Shown in pieces: positions 46,961 to 56,203 of a DNA stretch of 64,000 nucleotides. The translations under genes were made by a program, and so were the position numbers. Origin of the DNA: Streptomyces sp. NBC_00775 (GTDB lineage Bacteria > Actinomycetota > Actinomycetes > Streptomycetales > Streptomycetaceae); assembly GCF_036347135.1 (NCBI RefSeq), contig NZ_CP108938.1, positions 7,626,001-7,690,000 on the forward strand, read 5' to 3'. Within the stretch, counting starts at the first letter, position 1. Each line of letters starts with the position of its first letter. The notes beneath the pieces are model-generated. The model worked only from the letters and a program-made list of their open reading frames with translations, was not told where the DNA came from and ran no database searches.

Positions 46961-49900
46961 ATGTCCTCCCCCTCTCAGGCTTTCCCCTCTCAGGCTTCCG
47001 CCTTCCGGCGCAGACGTTGGCAGCTGATCTCGGCTGCCACCGTGGTGCCGCTGCTGGCGTCGGGGCTCGCGGTTCTGCATGCGCCCGCACAAGCCGCTCC
47101 GAGCAAGCCCACCGTTCCCGCCAAGGCTTCGGCGACCCACAAGGTCACCCTGGTCACCGGCGACGTCGTCACGGTCACCACGATGGCCGACGGCAAGCAG
47201 ACCGCCGAGGTCGACCGGCCGGACAGTGCCGTCGGCGGCGTGAAGATCCAGGAGGTCAAGGGTGACCTGTTCGTCGTCCCGGACGAGGCGGCGTCGCTGC
47301 TGGGCACGGGCAAGCTGGACCGGCGGCTGTTCAACGTCACCGATCTGATCGAGATGGGCTATGACGACGCGAAGTCGGCCGCGGTGCCGCTGATCGCGAC
47401 GTACGCCCAGCCGAAGTCTCGCGCGGCCGTCGAGCCCACGGCCCCCCGCGGCAGCAGGCTGACCCGCGAGCTCAAGGGCATCCACAGTGCCGCGCTCAGT
47501 ACCCAGAAGCGGCAGGCCCGCACCTTCTGGACCACCGTCGCGCCGCGGGGCAGCGCGAAGTTGGGCGCGGGTGTGGCGAAGCTGTGGCTCGACGGTCGTG
47601 TGAAGGCCAGCCTGAAAGAGAGCGTGCCGCTGATCGGCGCGCCCGAGGCGTGGGCGGCCGGGTACACCGGCAAGGGTGTCAAGGTCGCGCTGCTCGACAC
47701 CGGCGTCGACGTCAACCACCCCGACTTCGCCGGCCGGATCGACGACACGGTCAGCTTTGTGCCGGGTGAGGCCTTCTCCGACCTCAACGGGCACGGCACG
47801 CATGTGGCCAGCACGATCGTCGGTTCGGGCGCCGCCTCCGGCGGTGACTACAAGGGCGTCGCCCCCGGCGCCGACCTGATCGTCGGCAAGGTGCTCGGCG
47901 GCGCGGAGGGCTACGGCCAGGACTCCTGGGTCATGGCCGGCATGCAGTGGGCCGCCGAGTCCGGTGCGGACGTCGTCAACATGAGCCTTGGCGACACGTA
48001 TCCGACGGACGGCAGCGACCCGATGTCGGAGACGGTCGACGCGCTGTCCAAGCAGTACGGCACGCTGTTCGTCATCGCCGCCGGCAACGCGGGCCCGGAG
48101 AGCATCTCCTCCCCGGGCGCGGCCGCCTCGGCGCTGACCGTGGCCGCCACGGACAAGCAGGACCAGCTCGCGTCCTTCTCCAGCACCGGTCCGCTGGCCT
48201 TCTCCGGCGGCATGAAGCCGGACATCGCGGCGCCCGGCGTGGACATCACCGCGGCCCGCTCGCAGGAGATGACCGACGGTGGTGAGGGCCTGTACCGCAC
48301 CCTCAGCGGCACCTCGATGGCCACCCCGCACGTGGTCGGCGCGGCGGCGATCCTGGCCCAGCAGCACCCGGACTGGACCGGCGCGCAGCTCAAGGAACAC
48401 CTGATGAGCACTGCGAAGGGCCTGGACGACGGGTATTCGCCGTACGAGGTCGGCACCGGCCGTGTCGACGTGGCCGCCGCCGTGCACACCACGGTCCGCG
48501 GCACCGGATCGCTCTTCTTCGGCAACTACACATGGCCGCACGAGCCGAGCGACGTCGCCGTCACGAAGGACCTGACCTTCACCAACTCCGGTTCCTCCGA
48601 CGTCACGCTGAACCTGGCGCTGACCGACGGCGGCGGCCCGTTCGCGCTGGGAGCCGCCAAGGTGACCGTCCCGGCGGGCGGCACCGCCGCCGTCCCGGTG
48701 ACCGGTGACCCGCAAGCCGCCTCGGCGGGCCGGCACGTCGGCTACGTGATAGCCACCGACGCGGCCACCGGGAAGCCGGTGACCCGCACGTCCGTGGCGC
48801 TGCTCAAGGAGGAGGAGCGCTACGACCTGAACATCAAGCTGGTCGGCCGGGACGGCAAGCCCGCCGCCGGCTGGGTCACGGTCAACCTGGCCGGCGACTT
48901 CTGGCCGTGGCAGGTCTACGTCGACGGCTCGACCACCATGCGCATGGCACCCGGCCTCTACACCGTCGCGGGGTACCTCGACGTGGCCGGCGAGAAGGCG
49001 GACCGCTCGGGTCTGGCCGTGCTGGTCGACCCCGAGACCGTACTCAAGGACGGCTCCGCGGACGTGGTGCTGGACGCCCGCAAGGCACGCCTGCTGCAGA
49101 CCGAGGCGCCGCAGCGCACTGAGGACCGCCAGCGCAAGGTCGACTTCAACGTCCACTACAAGGGCCTCGACCCGTACACGGACTACCGCAGCGCCTACGT
49201 GCTGCCGCCGACGTACGACGACGTCTACGTCGCGCCCACGAAGCCGATGAAGCAGGGCGAGTTCATGCTGACCACCCGCTGGCGCAAGGGCGAGCCGCAG
49301 CTCAGTCTGAGCGCGTTGGGCGGTCGCCGCCGCTTCGACGCACTGGTGCAGGCGGGCAGCGCCCTGGGCACCGCCACGGACACGCTGAACGCGGTCTACG
49401 CGGGCAACGGCGCGGCGGCCGAATACGAGAAGGCCGGCGCCAAGGGCAAGGTCGTCGTCGTCGAACGCAGTGACGAGGTCTCGCCGAAGGAGCGGACCGC
49501 GGCCGCGGTCGCGGCCGGTGCGAAGGCGCTGATCGTGGTCAACGACGGTGTCGGTGGCCTGATGGAGGACATCGGCGAGTCGGCCATCCCGGTCGCCACC
49601 GTGCACCGCGACGCGGGCAGGACCCTTATCGCGATGGCCAAGGCCGGCAAGGTGAAGCTGACCGCGAAGCAGACCGAGTACACGCCGTTCGTCTACGACC
49701 TGACCCGGGACTACCCCGGCCAGGTGCCGGACCGGGCCCTGGTCTACAAGCCGACCAAGGGTGACCTCGCCCGGATCGATGCTCGCTACTACTCGGCCAC
49801 GGACGGCAAGTTGGGGGAGGGCTACCGGTCCGACTTCACGCTCAGCCCGTCGTTCAACTTCCCCGAGCGCGAGTGGCACCCGGGCACCCGCACCGAATGG

Positions 49901-50710
49901 GTGACCCCGGGCCAGAACTGGAGGGAGTTCCACGCTCAGGGCGTCGACGGAGACCTGCCGTGGGTGATGGTGTCGGGCGACAACACGTACGCCAAGGGCA
50001 GCACCACCCGTCTGGACTGGTTCGCTCCGGCGACCCGGCCCGGCCAGGGCGAGGCCTTCGGCGTGTACAACTCCCGCTGGCAGAACTACATGACCTGGAA
50101 TGTGCAGGCGTGGGCCTCCGCCAGCGACAACATGCGGCTGGGCGGCTTCCTGGACTGGGGTGAGACGCCTACCCACCTGCAGGTCTTCCAGGGCGACACG
50201 CTGATCCACGACAACCCGTACAGCACGGACATGCAGTGGGTCGAGGTGCCGGCGGGCAACCTGCCCTACCGCGCCGTCCTCGACGCGGAGCGGCCCGCTG
50301 ACGTCTTCCGGCTGTCGACGCGCACCCACACCGAGTGGACGTTCATGTCCGACACCGAAGACTCGGACTTCTTCGAGCCGTTCTCGGTGCTGAACCTGAA
50401 CTACAAGCTGGAGTCGGACCTGCACGGCGACGTCAAGGCCAATGCGACCCAGAAGATCGCGCTCAAGCCGGTGTCGATGGACGGCGGCACCGTGCCGGGC
50501 AAAGTCACCGCGGTGAAGCTGGATGTCTCGTACGACGACGGCGCCACCTGGCAGAAGGTGACCCTGACCAGGGGCGCCGACGGCTACTGGACGGGTTCCT
50601 TCAGGACGGCCAAGAAGCCCGGCGGCTTCCTCTCGGTCCGCGCGAGCGCCGAGACGAACAGCGGCTTCGGCGTCAAGAACGACATCATCCGGGCGTACGG
50701 CCTGCGATGA
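46961..50710 (+). CDS. Large secreted S8 (subtilisin-family) serine peptidase
   Basis: 1249 residues. A twin-basic signal peptide (RRRRWQLISAATVVPLLASG, ending near APAQA) is followed by a propeptide and the S8 domain with the catalytic triad D246 (ALLDTGVD), H278 (GHGTHVAS) and S452 (GTSMATPH). A protease-associated-like insert occurs around residues 800-900 (VVVVERSDEVSPKERTAAAV), and the C-terminal half has beta-rich domains. Export is by Sec or Tat (four arginines). It is not a mycosin: it is far larger and lacks a C-terminal membrane anchor. The first codons contain a 14-bp tandem repeat, so the exact start is uncertain. Confidence 0.92.
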   Translation: MSSPSQAFPSQASAFRRRRWQLISAATVVPLLASGLAVLHAPAQAAPSKPTVPAKASATHKVTLVTGDVVTVTTMADGKQTAEVDRPDSAVGGVKIQEVKGDLFVVPDEAASLLGTGKLDRRLFNVTDLIEMGYDDAKSAAVPLIATYAQPKSRAAVEPTAPRGSRLTRELKGIHSAALSTQKRQARTFWTTVAPRGSAKLGAGVAKLWLDGRVKASLKESVPLIGAPEAWAAGYTGKGVKVALLDTGVDVNHPDFAGRIDDTVSFVPGEAFSDLNGHGTHVASTIVGSGAASGGDYKGVAPGADLIVGKVLGGAEGYGQDSWVMAGMQWAAESGADVVNMSLGDTYPTDGSDPMSETVDALSKQYGTLFVIAAGNAGPESISSPGAAASALTVAATDKQDQLASFSSTGPLAFSGGMKPDIAAPGVDITAARSQEMTDGGEGLYRTLSGTSMATPHVVGAAAILAQQHPDWTGAQLKEHLMSTAKGLDDGYSPYEVGTGRVDVAAAVHTTVRGTGSLFFGNYTWPHEPSDVAVTKDLTFTNSGSSDVTLNLALTDGGGPFALGAAKVTVPAGGTAAVPVTGDPQAASAGRHVGYVIATDAATGKPVTRTSVALLKEEERYDLNIKLVGRDGKPAAGWVTVNLAGDFWPWQVYVDGSTTMRMAPGLYTVAGYLDVAGEKADRSGLAVLVDPETVLKDGSADVVLDARKARLLQTEAPQRTEDRQRKVDFNVHYKGLDPYTDYRSAYVLPPTYDDVYVAPTKPMKQGEFMLTTRWRKGEPQLSLSALGGRRRFDALVQAGSALGTATDTLNAVYAGNGAAAEYEKAGAKGKVVVVERSDEVSPKERTAAAVAAGAKALIVVNDGVGGLMEDIGESAIPVATVHRDAGRTLIAMAKAGKVKLTAKQTEYTPFVYDLTRDYPGQVPDRALVYKPTKGDLARIDARYYSATDGKLGEGYRSDFTLSPSFNFPEREWHPGTRTEWVTPGQNWREFHAQGVDGDLPWVMVSGDNTYAKGSTTRLDWFAPATRPGQGEAFGVYNSRWQNYMTWNVQAWASASDNMRLGGFLDWGETPTHLQVFQGDTLIHDNPYSTDMQWVEVPAGNLPYRAVLDAERPADVFRLSTRTHTEWTFMSDTEDSDFFEPFSVLNLNYKLESDLHGDVKANATQKIALKPVSMDGGTVPGKVTAVKLDVSYDDGATWQKVTLTRGADGYWTGSFRTAKKPGGFLSVRASAETNSGFGVKNDIIRAYGLR

Positions 50711-50721
50711 ACCGCACTGTC

Positions 50722-50751
50722 GGGCCCCGGGGAGGCGACTCTCCGGGGCCC
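50722..50751 (+). terminator. Terminator after the subtilase gene
   Basis: GGGCCCCGGGGAG pairs with CTCTCCGGGGCCC (one mismatch in 13) across a short loop, 12 bp after the stop. Confidence 0.75.
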
Positions 50752-50772
50752 TTCCCGTCACACCCGCTCCCA

Positions 50773-50808
50773 CCAGGGACTATTCAGAGTCCAGGGACTA
50801 TTCAGAGT
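50773..50808 (+). repeat. Perfect 18-bp tandem duplication before the regulator gene
   Basis: CCAGGGACTATTCAGAGT occurs twice in direct succession (50773-50790 and 50791-50808). It sits in the promoter region of the TrmB-like/LuxR gene. Confidence 0.9.
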
Positions 50809-50829
50809 ATGCCGCCATGGCACATACTC
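50805..50829. promoter_or_regulatory. Inverted repeat next to the 18-bp duplication
   Basis: GAGTATG (50805-50811) and CATACTC (50823-50829) are exact complements 11 bases apart, overlapping the end of the second 18-bp copy. A candidate operator. Confidence 0.4.
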
Positions 50830-50865
50830 TCCCCGCTGCGGCAAGCGGAAGAGAGTCGGTCGCCG

Positions 50866-51855
50866 ATGCTGGATGTTCTGGGCCTCGAACCCGATGACGA
50901 GCGCGTCTACCGGGCGCTGATCGGACAGCCGGACTCCACCGCGACGCTGCTGTCGGAACTGCTCGTCATAGCGCGGGCCCAGGTCGACCACGCCTTGTCC
51001 CGCCTGGTCGGGTGGGGACTGGTGATCAGGTCGGCGGACGAGCGGTTCACCGCCGCGCCGCCGGCCATGGCGCTCGGCGCTCTCATCAGCCAGCGCCGGG
51101 ACGGGCTGCGCGCGGCCGAGCATGCCCTGGTGACCTTCGCCGAGGAACACCGGGCGGCGATGACGGGGAGCAGCATCGTCGATCTGATCGAGGTCGTCAC
51201 GGGCGTCGACGCCATCCGCCATCGCTACCTCCAGGTGCAGCAGGCGGCCCGCACACAGGTCCGCGCCTTCATCACCGCGCCGTTCGTCGCCCTGCCTCCC
51301 GACGAGAACACGGCCGAACCCATGGCCATCGGCCGCGGCGTGCACTTCCGGGCGGTACTGGACCGGGCCGTGCTGGCGGAGCCGGGCATCGTCCACGACG
51401 CGATCGATTCCCTGCGCAACGGCGTGCAGCTGCGTGTCGCCGACCAGCTGCCCATGAAACTCATGCTGGCCGACGCCGAACTCGGCCTCGTCCCGCTCGC
51501 GACCACGCCGACCGGAGAGCCCGGCGCCGTGCTGCTGCACCGCAGCGGCCTGCTGGACGCGATGGACGCGCTCTTCGAGACGGTATGGCGCACCGCCCAC
51601 CCGCTGGAGCTGTCGGGCACCGGCGGAGAAGCCGAACCCACCGTCGAGCTCGGGGCGGAGGGCCCGACCGACCTCGACCGAAGGATCCTCGCGCTCCTGC
51701 TGGCCGGCGTGACCGACCCGACGGCCGCGACACAGCTCGGTCTGTCACCGCGCACGCTGCACCGACGCCTGCGCCACCTCATGGACATGGCCGGAGTCCG
51801 GACTCGGATGCAGCTCGGCGGCCACGCCGTCCGACACGGCTGGGTCACAGCCTGA
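50866..51855 (+). CDS. TrmB-like regulator with C-terminal LuxR helix-turn-helix
   Basis: 329 residues. The N-terminal 70 resemble a TrmB winged helix (LGLEPDDERVYRALIGQPDS, VDHALSRLVGWGLV). A central sensor-like region (IEVVTGVDAIRHRYLQVQQA) leads to a C-terminal LuxR-type HTH (DLDRRILALLLAGVTDPTAA, then LGLSPRTLHRRL). Such two-ended regulators are common next to subtilases and lantibiotic genes in Streptomyces. ATG 50866 is chosen over 50809, since homology starts at LDVLGLEPD; the ribosome site GGAAGAGAG is spaced rather far. It may regulate the upstream subtilase gene. Confidence 0.85.
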   Translation: MLDVLGLEPDDERVYRALIGQPDSTATLLSELLVIARAQVDHALSRLVGWGLVIRSADERFTAAPPAMALGALISQRRDGLRAAEHALVTFAEEHRAAMTGSSIVDLIEVVTGVDAIRHRYLQVQQAARTQVRAFITAPFVALPPDENTAEPMAIGRGVHFRAVLDRAVLAEPGIVHDAIDSLRNGVQLRVADQLPMKLMLADAELGLVPLATTPTGEPGAVLLHRSGLLDAMDALFETVWRTAHPLELSGTGGEAEPTVELGAEGPTDLDRRILALLLAGVTDPTAATQLGLSPRTLHRRLRHLMDMAGVRTRMQLGGHAVRHGWVTA

Positions 51856-51924
51856 TCAGCCCGTTCCCGGGATCCTGATCACCAGCCCGTTCCCGGGATC
51901 CTGATCATCAGCCCGTTCCCGGGA
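51851..51924. repeat. About three copies of a 26-bp tandem repeat between converging genes
   Basis: Units start at 51851 (23 bp), 51874 and 51900, each of form CCTGATCA..AGCCCGTTCCCGGGA; the first is three bases shorter. Each unit contains the dyads TGATCA and CCCGGG. It starts inside the regulator's last codons and ends before the next gene's stop, so it may act as a terminator or be neutral. Confidence 0.85.
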
Positions 51925-51938
51925 CAGGGGGAGAGAGC

Positions 51939-53384
51939 TCACACAGCGGAGCCCCAGGCCCCCATCAGCTGCTCCGGCCCGTACGTAGCCGCCAGCCCGT
52001 CCACCGTGACCCCGGAGCGGGACACCGCGACCAGGGGAGTGTCCTCGTCGGCGCCGGGTACGGCCAGGGCGTCCCGGGCGAGCGCGGCCAGGGCGCGATG
52101 GTCGAAGGAGCCGTGCTCGTGCCACTTGATCGAGCCGACGAACCCGACCTCGCGTGCCGGTGACCGGTCCGCCCCCACCAGGTCCACCTCGGGATTGTTC
52201 GTACGGGGCCACCAGCCGCCCACTTCCCGCACCTGCGGCCACGCGTCTTCGGGGAGCAGCCGGGCCAGAGACTCCCTCACGACGGGTTCGATCGCTCGTC
52301 CGCGCCATGAGGTCCAACCGCGGTCGACCGCCTCCACCACGATCCGGCTGCGCCCGCGCTCGATCTCCGGGATTCCCCGCTCCAGGAACGCGAGCCAGAA
52401 ACGGAGGTAGGGATCGGCGACGCGGTAGCGGCGGTCGCGGTCTCCCGGGCGGGTGGAGAGAGGGGTGTCGACGGCGATGAGTCGTTTGTCCGCGAGGGTG
52501 CGCAGGGCGGGGTTCAGTGAGCCGGGCGGGAGCGGTCGGTCAGCCGCCCCGGCTTTCGCGGCGATCGTTCCGAAGGTCCGCTCACCGCTTCCGATCACGG
52601 AGAGCACGTGCCTGGCCTGGAGGGCGGCGGGGAACTCGGCGGCCAGCATGCGCTCGCCCGAGACGAGGAGGGGAGAGGTGGGGTCGTCGAGGGCGCGGGT
52701 GAGGAAGTCGACGCGGCTCTCACCTTCCTGCCACTCCTGGCAGATGAGCGGCAGGCCGCCGGTGATCAGATGGGCGTCGAAGGCCTCCGCGGCCGGGAGC
52801 CCGGTCATGGCCATGACCTCGGAGGGGGAGAGCGGCGACAGCACCATCTCGACGCCTCGCTGGTGAAAGGGGCGGCCGTACGCCGAGAGCTGCTCCATCA
52901 TCGCCAGGTCACTGCCGATGAGGATGAGCAGCACGGGTTTCCGGCTCAGTACCCGGTCCCACACGGTCTGCAGCGTGCCTTCCAGGACCGGGTCGCCTTC
53001 GAGCATCCAGGGCAGCTCGTCGAGTACGACGATGCTGGGGGCGTCGTCCGGGAGCACAGCGGCGAGCTGACGCAGGGCGGTGTCCCATTCGGCGACGGTC
53101 GTGACGCCGGTGAGCAGGGTGGTGTCGGGCAGTGAGGACTGGCGGACCTCGGTGAGGAAGCGAGCCCGTTCCCGGTGGGCGTCCTCGCCCCGGGTGGCCT
53201 GGTGGACGACGTACGGCACCTGGGCGCGCTCACAGAAGAGGTCCACGAGCCGTGACTTTCCGACCCGACGCCGGCCGCGGAGCAGCAGGGCCCGGCCGCG
53301 CTGGTCGCCCCGGCCGTCGCGCACCCAGGCGAGGTGGCGCTCCAGGGCGGCCAGCTCGGACTTGCGGCCTACGAAACCTGGCAT
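51939..53384 (-). CDS. Archaeal-type AAA ATPase with DUF234 C-terminus
   Basis: 481 residues. It opens with GFVGRKSELAALERHLA, then Walker A LLRGRRRVGKSRLVDLF and Walker B SIVVLDELPWMLEG. A winged helix follows (FGTIAAKAGAADRPLPPGSL), then a C-terminal DUF234 domain with an endonuclease-like core (RAIEPVVRESLARLLP; NNPEVDLVGADRS). The family is related to archaeal ATPases and bacterial mobile-gene ATPases; function is unknown. ATG 53384 follows a GGGGG ribosome site; the frame is open to 53465. Confidence 0.85.
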   Translation of the reverse strand: MPGFVGRKSELAALERHLAWVRDGRGDQRGRALLLRGRRRVGKSRLVDLFCERAQVPYVVHQATRGEDAHRERARFLTEVRQSSLPDTTLLTGVTTVAEWDTALRQLAAVLPDDAPSIVVLDELPWMLEGDPVLEGTLQTVWDRVLSRKPVLLILIGSDLAMMEQLSAYGRPFHQRGVEMVLSPLSPSEVMAMTGLPAAEAFDAHLITGGLPLICQEWQEGESRVDFLTRALDDPTSPLLVSGERMLAAEFPAALQARHVLSVIGSGERTFGTIAAKAGAADRPLPPGSLNPALRTLADKRLIAVDTPLSTRPGDRDRRYRVADPYLRFWLAFLERGIPEIERGRSRIVVEAVDRGWTSWRGRAIEPVVRESLARLLPEDAWPQVREVGGWWPRTNNPEVDLVGADRSPAREVGFVGSIKWHEHGSFDHRALAALARDALAVPGADEDTPLVAVSRSGVTVDGLAATYGPEQLMGAWGSAV

Positions 53385-53501
53385 GGGGCACCCCCGAGTG
53401 TGCTCATGTTGAACATACTCAAGTGAACCATAGTATGGAGAATCCGAGTAGCTGGTCCGTTGCATGACGTAACGGGAGGGTGGGTGGGTAATAAGCCGAT
53501 G

Positions 53502-54308
53502 TCAGAGCGCGTCGACCCCGCTCACCTTCCAGCCGTCGGACGTACGGGCCAGCGTCATCCGCACCCGGTTCAAGTCCACGCGGGAGCCCGAGACCTGGGT
53601 GCTCGTGGTCACTTGGTTGACGAAGAGGAGGACTACGGCGCGGCCCTCCGAGGTCGAGATCACGGAGGCCGCCGGGGAGCCGCCGGTCGGAGCCGCCACC
53701 GTGGCCTTCACCACCCCGTGGTACTTCCTGGCCGTGGGGCCGACCACCGTTGTCGTGGTCTTGCTGTATTCGTCGCGGAAGTGACCGGTGAGCCGGGCGC
53801 GCGCGGCAGTGAAGTCGCGGTCCAGATGCCGGTAGTCGTACGACAGCACGACGGGTGCCGCCTGTCGTGCGGCTGCGAGCGCCTGCCCGCGCGCCTGGTC
53901 GGCCTGGACTCCCTCCCGGTACCGCCACCCGAGCACGGCGACCGCGACCAGGCCCGCCACGAGCAGGACGCACAGGACCGCGGTGAGCAGCCGCCGCCGA
54001 CCGCGCCCCGTCGCCGTACCGGGGCCTGCCTCGCCCGCCTCCTGCGTCGCGTCCTCCTCGAACGACCCCGGCGAGGGCTCGGGCGGGTCGTCCCAGCCGT
54101 TCTCGCCCTTGGGTTCGATGAGCACGGTGCGTCCAGCAGTCGGTGTCCCGGGACGCCCCGGGGCCTCCTCCTCGGCGGCGGCCGTCGGCCCCGGCTCGCG
54201 GTGGCCGCGCTCCGCCCGCTTGGCAGCCGCGCGGGCGGCCGCGGTGATGGTGCGCCGGGTGCCGGATCCGGCACCGGAGCCGCGGCTTCGGGTGGTCGTC
54301 TTCGTCAT
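53502..54308 (-). CDS. Mce-associated membrane protein
   Basis: 268 residues. A disordered, basic and acidic N-terminus (residues 1-105) precedes one membrane segment (LLTAVLCVLLVAGLVAVAVL) and a periplasmic domain of the Mce-associated type (SYDYRHLDRDFTAARARLTG, HFRDEYSKTTTTVV). Such proteins (Mam/Mas) stabilise the Mce complex. Last gene of the mce operon, 63 bp after its homologue. ATG 54308 is preferred over 54323. Confidence 0.85.
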   Translation of the reverse strand: MTKTTTRSRGSGAGSGTRRTITAAARAAAKRAERGHREPGPTAAAEEEAPGRPGTPTAGRTVLIEPKGENGWDDPPEPSPGSFEEDATQEAGEAGPGTATGRGRRRLLTAVLCVLLVAGLVAVAVLGWRYREGVQADQARGQALAAARQAAPVVLSYDYRHLDRDFTAARARLTGHFRDEYSKTTTTVVGPTARKYHGVVKATVAAPTGGSPAASVISTSEGRAVVLLFVNQVTTSTQVSGSRVDLNRVRMTLARTSDGWKVSGVDAL

Positions 54309-54371
54309 GGTCTTGCTCCTCAACTCCTCATGGGCGTACGGCGGTCAGGGCGCGGTCAGTCGACGGCGCGG

Positions 54372-54953
54372 TCAGCCCACGAACTCCACGTCGGACGTCA
54401 GCCAGCGGCCGTCCCGGTGGACCAGGTCGAGCTGGAGCCGGTAGGTGCGGGCCTCGCCCTTGGGCGCGGCGGTGTTGGTCACCTTGCTGTCGGCTACCAC
54501 CAGGACACGGGCCGAGTGCGCGTCGGAGCGGACGATGCCCGCCTCCAGAACCTGGCCCTCGGAGACCGACTTGTTCTGGGCGACCAGCTGCGTCAGCTCC
54601 TGCGTCTGTCCGGCGAACTGCTTCTTGAAGTCGCCGGTGGCGCCCTGGAGGACGTTCGCGCTGTCCCGGTCGTAGTGCCGGTAGTCGAGCGAGGTGAAGT
54701 TCAGCGCCGACTGGCGGGCCGCGGCCAGGATGTCCTGGCGTCGCTGCTCCGCCTCGCGCTGGTGGTAGAGCCCGAGGCTCAGCCAGATCGTCAGCGCGGT
54801 GGTCAGGACGGTCGCCACGACCAGCCCCACCGACCAGGCCTTGCCCGACCACGCCCAGCCCGGCAGAGCCCCACTCCTGGCCCTGCCCGACAGGGCACCT
54901 CTCATGGCCCTCCTCATGGCCCCCCTCATGCCATCGGCCCGACTAGCAGCCAT
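54372..54953 (-). CDS. Mce-associated membrane protein
   Basis: 193 residues: basic N-terminus, a membrane segment (VGLVVATVLTTALTIWLSLG) and a periplasmic domain homologous to the downstream gene (SLDYRHYDRDSANVLQGATG, DFKKQF). ATG 54953 has AAGGGAG eight bases upstream; ATG 54929 would give an exact ATGA overlap with mceF and is an alternative. Two tandem paralogues end this operon. Confidence 0.85.
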   Translation of the reverse strand: MAASRADGMRGAMRRAMRGALSGRARSGALPGWAWSGKAWSVGLVVATVLTTALTIWLSLGLYHQREAEQRRQDILAAARQSALNFTSLDYRHYDRDSANVLQGATGDFKKQFAGQTQELTQLVAQNKSVSEGQVLEAGIVRSDAHSARVLVVADSKVTNTAAPKGEARTYRLQLDLVHRDGRWLTSDVEFVG

Positions 54954-56203
54954 TGCCACGACTCCCTTCCGAACACCGCCTGTTGACCGCCCGTCGAGCC
55001 GATCTCGACGGGCCTTCCGTCCGGGCCGGTGGCGGTGCCGGTCTCCGGGTCGTACGGCGTGACGTACGCCGTCTGGTTCGCGCCGCCGGAAGTGGTCGAC
55101 GCGCCGGGGGCGTTCTGCGCGCCCCGTACCGACGTCTTGCTTCCGTGCGGGGCCGTGCAGCGTGCGTCGGTGTTCGCCTCGCGCGTGCTGGTGTCCGAGG
55201 GGTCACGCCGCTTTGTCCCGTATCCCTGGGTGCACGGCGGCGGGTCGTCGGCGTTCACCACCAGCCCGAAGTGGGTGGTGCCGTCGCCCGGGACGACTGT
55301 GTAGCTGCCCGCGACCAGTGCCGGGAAGGTGACCAGGGACTGCTCCACGCCGGGCAGGTGGGCCAGCGTGACCTGGCCGCCGCTGATCAGGTTCGCCAAC
55401 AGGACCGACAGGTGCGGTGAGATGTTCTTCAGGAGCGAGTTCACCTGGTTCGCCGCCGGCGTCGCGTTGCCGATCAGCTTGCGGACGTCCCCGTCGCTCG
55501 ACTTCAGCTGGGCGGTGAGCGCCGCAAGATCGTGCGCGAACGACTTGATGGACGAGCCCTCGTCGGCCTGCGTCTTGAGGACCTTTCGCGAGTCCTCGAT
55601 CAGCGAGATCGTCTGAGGGAGTGACTCGGAGGCCGACTCCACGAGCGCGTTGCCCGAGTCGACCAGTCGGCTCAGGTTCGGGCCGGTGCCCGAGAAGGCC
55701 TTGCCCAACTCGTCGACGGTGACACGTAGATCGTCCTTGCCGACCGAGTTCACCAGTCTGTCCAGGCTGAGGACCAAGTCCGTCGTGGGCAGCGGTACGC
55801 GGGTGCTGCCGCGCGGGATGGCGCTGCCGTCGAGGAGATAGGGGCCATGCGCAGAACGCGGCTGTAGATCCACGTATTGCTCGCCCACCGCCGAGCGGTT
55901 CGCCACCACGGCCAGGGTGTCCGCCGGGATGCGTGGCGCGCCGTCCTTGATGTCGAGGGAGACCGAGACGCCGTCGGAGCCGGTCAGCCGCAGTGCGCCG
56001 ACGCGGCCCACCGGCACCCCGCGGTAGGTGACCTCGGCGCCTTGGAAGATGCCCCCGGAGTCGGCGAAGTCCGCCTGCACGGTGTAGCCGCGGCCCAGGA
56101 CGTCGTCCACCAGGCCGGTGTATTCGGCGCCGACGTACGACACCCCGACGGCGGTGACGGTGGCGAAGGCGAGCAACTGGGCTTTGACCGTACGTGTGAT
56201 CAC
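54926..56203 (-). CDS. MCE family protein, sixth (MceF position)
   Basis: 425 residues: an N-terminal membrane anchor (KAQLLAFATVTAVGVSYVGA), an MlaD/MCE domain (YTVQADFADSGGIFQGAEVT, YRGVPVGRVGAL), then a long helical region and a low-complexity tail (TTSGGANQTAYVTPYDPETG). MCE proteins form hexameric tubes that carry lipids or sterols across the envelope. GTG 56203 overlaps mceE by GTGA. Confidence 0.92.
   Translation of the reverse strand: MITRTVKAQLLAFATVTAVGVSYVGAEYTGLVDDVLGRGYTVQADFADSGGIFQGAEVTYRGVPVGRVGALRLTGSDGVSVSLDIKDGAPRIPADTLAVVANRSAVGEQYVDLQPRSAHGPYLLDGSAIPRGSTRVPLPTTDLVLSLDRLVNSVGKDDLRVTVDELGKAFSGTGPNLSRLVDSGNALVESASESLPQTISLIEDSRKVLKTQADEGSSIKSFAHDLAALTAQLKSSDGDVRKLIGNATPAANQVNSLLKNISPHLSVLLANLISGGQVTLAHLPGVEQSLVTFPALVAGSYTVVPGDGTTHFGLVVNADDPPPCTQGYGTKRRDPSDTSTREANTDARCTAPHGSKTSVRGAQNAPGASTTSGGANQTAYVTPYDPETGTATGPDGRPVEIGSTGGQQAVFGRESWQWLLVGPMA

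Noticed and set aside
46961..50710. The subtilase as the mycosin (MycP) of the type VII locus
   Set aside because: It is about three times mycosin size, has no C-terminal membrane anchor, and lies on the opposite strand with its own promoter region.
46826..50773. A 1315-codon minus-strand frame opposite the subtilase
   Set aside because: The plus strand carries a signal peptide and complete catalytic triad; the antisense frame is compositional.
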